A DNA stretch of 64,000 nucleotides, taken from positions 992,001-1,056,000 of the forward strand of contig NZ_CP014231.1 in the NCBI RefSeq assembly GCF_001553645.1. The letters are read 5' to 3'. The stretch is from Leptotrichia sp. oral taxon 847 (GTDB taxonomy: Bacteria > Fusobacteriota > Fusobacteriia > Fusobacteriales > Leptotrichiaceae). Below the pieces are notes generated by a model. The model saw only the letters and a program-made list of their open reading frames with translations, was not told the origin of the DNA and did no database searches. Positions 61,924 to 64,000 of the stretch are shown piece after piece. The position numbers and the translations under genes were made by a program. Each line of letters starts with the position of its first letter. The stretch's first letter is position 1.

Positions 61924-63834
61924 TTATTTTTTAAACGGAACTTTTGATTCTTTTGTCAAAATATTTACAATTTCATTAACCGATATATTTTTACTGTCCT
62001 GCGAACCAAATCTTCTAACATTTACTTCGTTATTTTCAACTTCATTTTTACCAATTATTAATTGAACTGGTATTTTTTGTTCTCCGTTTGCTTCTCTGAT
62101 TTTGTATCCAATTTTTTCAGCTCTTGTGTCAATTTCCACTCTTATTCCAGCATTTTGTAATTTTTCAAACACTTCATTTGCAAATGGCACCTGCTCATCA
62201 GAAATTGTAAGAATTCTCACTTGTGTCGGTGCAAGCCAGAATGGAAAAGCCCCTGCATAATGTTCGATTAAAATTCCAAGGAATCTTTCTAAACTTCCGT
62301 ACATCGCACGGTGAATCATTACTGGTTCATGTTTTTCTCCGTCCGCACCGATATAACTCATTTCAAATCTTTGAGGCAAGTTGAAGTCAAGTTGAATTGT
62401 TCCACATTGCCAAATTCTTCCGATTGAATCTTTCATCTTAAAGTCAATTTTTGGACCGTAAAATGCTCCATCTCCAGGATTTAACTTGTAATCAATTCCT
62501 TTGTGTTCCAAAGCTGATTTTAAATTAGCTTCTGCCATTTCCCAAATTTCATCTGAACCAATTGCTTTATCTGGTTTTGTCGATAATTCAATATGATATT
62601 CAAATCCGAATAAAGTGTAGAATTTATCGTATAAATCAATAATTTCAATAATTTGTTCCTCAATTTGTTCTTTAGTACAGAAAACGTGTGCATCATCCTG
62701 AGTAAATGCTCTAACTCTCATAAGTCCATGCAAAGCTCCACTAAATTCGTGTCTGTGAACAAGTCCCATTTCTCCATATTTTAATGGCAAATCTTTGTAT
62801 GAATGCAAGTTATTTTTATATGCTATTATTGAACCCGGACAGTTCATTGGTTTAATTGCATAAATTTTTTCATCAATTGTCGATGTATACATATTTTCTC
62901 TGTAATTAAACCAGTGTCCAGAAATTTCCCAAAGTTCTCTATCCAGCATAATTGGAGTTTTTATTTCCTGATAACCTCTTTTTTTATGCTCAACTCTCCA
63001 CATTTCTTGAAGTTTGTTAAAAATTTCCACACCTTTTGGCATAAAAAATGGAAAACCAGGTCCGTGTTCATCTACAAAAAATAAGTCAAGCTGCTTTCCT
63101 AACTTTCTATGATCTCTTTTTTCAGCTTCTTCCATCATCTTTAAATAATCATCCAGCTCTTTTTTTGTTGCAAAAGCCACTCCGTAAATTCTTTGAAGCA
63201 TCTTGTTATTTGAATCTCCACGCCAGTAGGCCCCAGCTGTTGACATAAGTTTGAACGCTTTTAAATAACCAGTCGATGGGATATGTGTTCCACGACAAAG
63301 ATCCACAAATTCTCCCTGCTTATAAATGCTGACTTTATCCACTCCTAAATCGTCTATTATTTCAACTTTGTAAGTTTCACCTTTTTCGGCAAAGAATTTT
63401 TTAGCGTCATCCGCGCTCATTTCACTTCTTTCAAACGGATAATTTTCTTTTACTATCTTTTTCATTTCATTTTCTATTTTTTCCAAATCTTCTTCAGTAA
63501 AAGGTTTTTCAGGATCAAAATCATAGAAAAATCCATTTTCTACAACAGGTCCTATTGCAACTTTTGTATTGGGAAAAAGTCTTTGCACAGCTTGAGCCAT
63601 TATATGAGCTGCACTATGTCTAATTATTTCTATTCCCTCTTCACTTGTATTTGTTATAAGCTGTATATTTCCTGACTTTTCAATTATGTATGAAGGATCT
63701 ACTTGGGTTCCATCAATCATAGCTCCTACAGTTGCCTTACCTAAGCTAGAACCTATCGTTTTTGCAAATTCCACTACTGTCATTGGTTTTTCTAGGTGTC
63801 TTTTGCTACCATCAGGTAATATCATTTCTATCAT
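61924..63834 (-). CDS. thrS: Threonine--tRNA ligase
   Basis: ThrRS charges tRNA-Thr. The 636-residue protein has the TGS domain (MILPDGSKRHLEKPMTVVEF), the editing domain (IIRHSAAHIMAQAVQRLFPN, FCTKEQ), and the class II core. Motif 1 lies in MLDRELWEISGHWFNYRENM, the zinc ligands include Cys in IKPMNCPGSI, motif 2 is GLVHRHEFSGALHGLMRVRAF, and motif 3 is HRAMYGSLERFLGILIE. The C-terminal anticodon domain ends in NILTKESKVPFKK. GGAG precedes two close ATGs; I take the second, giving MIEMILPDGS. No T-box leader is visible. Confidence 0.95.
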   Translation of the reverse strand: MIEMILPDGSKRHLEKPMTVVEFAKTIGSSLGKATVGAMIDGTQVDPSYIIEKSGNIQLITNTSEEGIEIIRHSAAHIMAQAVQRLFPNTKVAIGPVVENGFFYDFDPEKPFTEEDLEKIENEMKKIVKENYPFERSEMSADDAKKFFAEKGETYKVEIIDDLGVDKVSIYKQGEFVDLCRGTHIPSTGYLKAFKLMSTAGAYWRGDSNNKMLQRIYGVAFATKKELDDYLKMMEEAEKRDHRKLGKQLDLFFVDEHGPGFPFFMPKGVEIFNKLQEMWRVEHKKRGYQEIKTPIMLDRELWEISGHWFNYRENMYTSTIDEKIYAIKPMNCPGSIIAYKNNLHSYKDLPLKYGEMGLVHRHEFSGALHGLMRVRAFTQDDAHVFCTKEQIEEQIIEIIDLYDKFYTLFGFEYHIELSTKPDKAIGSDEIWEMAEANLKSALEHKGIDYKLNPGDGAFYGPKIDFKMKDSIGRIWQCGTIQLDFNLPQRFEMSYIGADGEKHEPVMIHRAMYGSLERFLGILIEHYAGAFPFWLAPTQVRILTISDEQVPFANEVFEKLQNAGIRVEIDTRAEKIGYKIREANGEQKIPVQLIIGKNEVENNEVNVRRFGSQDSKNISVNEIVNILTKESKVPFKK

Positions 63835-63878
63835 TATTTCATCCACTCCTTCATTCTTTATTTTTTTTGTTATTGTTC

Positions 63879-63907
63879 ATTATAATACAATTGAAAAATT
63901 TTTTCAA
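63879..63907 (-). promoter_or_regulatory. Promoter of thrS
   Basis: TTGAAA (63902-63907), 17-base spacer, TATAAT (63879-63884), about 45 bases before thrS. Confidence 0.65.
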
Positions 63908-63915
63908 CTTAAAAT

Positions 63916-64000
63916 TTATCCCAAAATATATCTTTTGAATAAAAAACTCAACATTATTCCCAAAACAGTTCCCCAAAATACTTCTAGCGGAGTATGTCCC
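63916..64000 (-). CDS. Divergent PAP2 (DUF212) membrane protein, C-terminal end
   Basis: The last 27 codons of a minus-strand gene whose 5' part is beyond the right edge. GHTPLEVFWGTVLGIMLSFL matches the C-terminal signature of divergent PAP2 (YuiD/DUF212) proteins, with the conserved GHTP-x-EV histidine. The stop TAA is at 63918-63916. Family proteins are small integral membrane proteins with putative phosphatase histidines. Confidence 0.7.
   Translation of the reverse strand, partial: GHTPLEVFWGTVLGIMLSFLFKRYILG

Noticed and set aside
63835-63878. T-box leader before thrS
   Set aside because: The promoter-to-start distance is too short and no NNTGGNACC-type sequence is visible.

Overview
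This window looks like chromosomal DNA of a very AT-rich, Gram-negative anaerobe of the Fusobacteriota, most like Leptotrichia or a close relative in the Leptotrichiaceae. This is inferred from the content and not from a database match. The signs are an outer-membrane repertoire (two-partner-secretion haemagglutinin, OmpA-type protein, lipoproteins, a type V autotransporter protease) beside otherwise Firmicute-like housekeeping genes (GatCAB, SpoVG, ScpB, mevalonate kinase and diphosphomevalonate decarboxylase, FtsK/SpoIIIE, Hsp33). Most genes are on the minus strand. The plus strand carries a DUF441 gene, a block at 40.3-44.5 kb, mnmA and spoVG.

Region 1 to 8 kb is a decayed and rearranged adhesin (TpsB/TpsA) locus. 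A consensus promoter still stands in front of a tpsB whose start codon is lost. That tpsB is cut after its POTRA domain and joined to the interior of a tpsA-like gene. The tpsA frame is then broken by three single-base shifts. Its unrecognised C-terminal tail is followed immediately by a small lipoprotein gene. A second, eroded tail plus a paralogous lipoprotein follows, and after that a headless haemagglutinin reading frame of more than 1,000 codons that runs off the left edge. The pattern suggests a modular tail/lipoprotein cassette array.

Region 8 to 24 kb holds an OmpA-family protein, proS, an LprI-type lipoprotein, a DHH phosphoesterase, a SPOR protein, mtnN, ddl, hslO, lysS, rlmH, mutL and two mevalonate-pathway genes. 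Region 24 to 38 kb runs, in transcription order, ftsK, mreB, scpB, an rsuA/rluB-type gene, a HAD phosphatase, an acpH-like gene, a zeta-type toxin-antitoxin pair, gatC, gatA, gatB, a PASTA-containing penicillin-binding protein and an exported protein. It covers division, cell shape, chromosome segregation and translation accuracy.

Region 38 to 50 kb contains a DUF1304 gene, map, adk, manA, a malY-type lyase gene, msrA, fucO, bioY, a subtilisin-type autotransporter lipoprotein and mnmA. Region 50 to 58 kb contains coaX, an OPT transporter, two Cof-type HAD phosphatases flanking an orphan CheY-like receiver, spoVG, a candidate small RNA, a TIGR02206-type membrane protein and an MFS transporter. 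Region 58 to 64 kb has eight tRNA genes around ybaB with a perfect consensus promoter, a 16-codon micro-ORF, rpmB, a MazG-like gene, two unequal Bax-inhibitor-1 paralogues, thrS and the end of a divergent-PAP2 gene.

A non-coding repeat family occurs in at least four intergenic copies (near 37.9, 48.4, 54.7 and 58.3 kb). The 54.7 kb copy is the longest and is conspicuously richer in G+C than its surroundings. Together with the tail/lipoprotein cassettes, the candidate small RNA and the micro-ORF, these are the parts least explained by known families.
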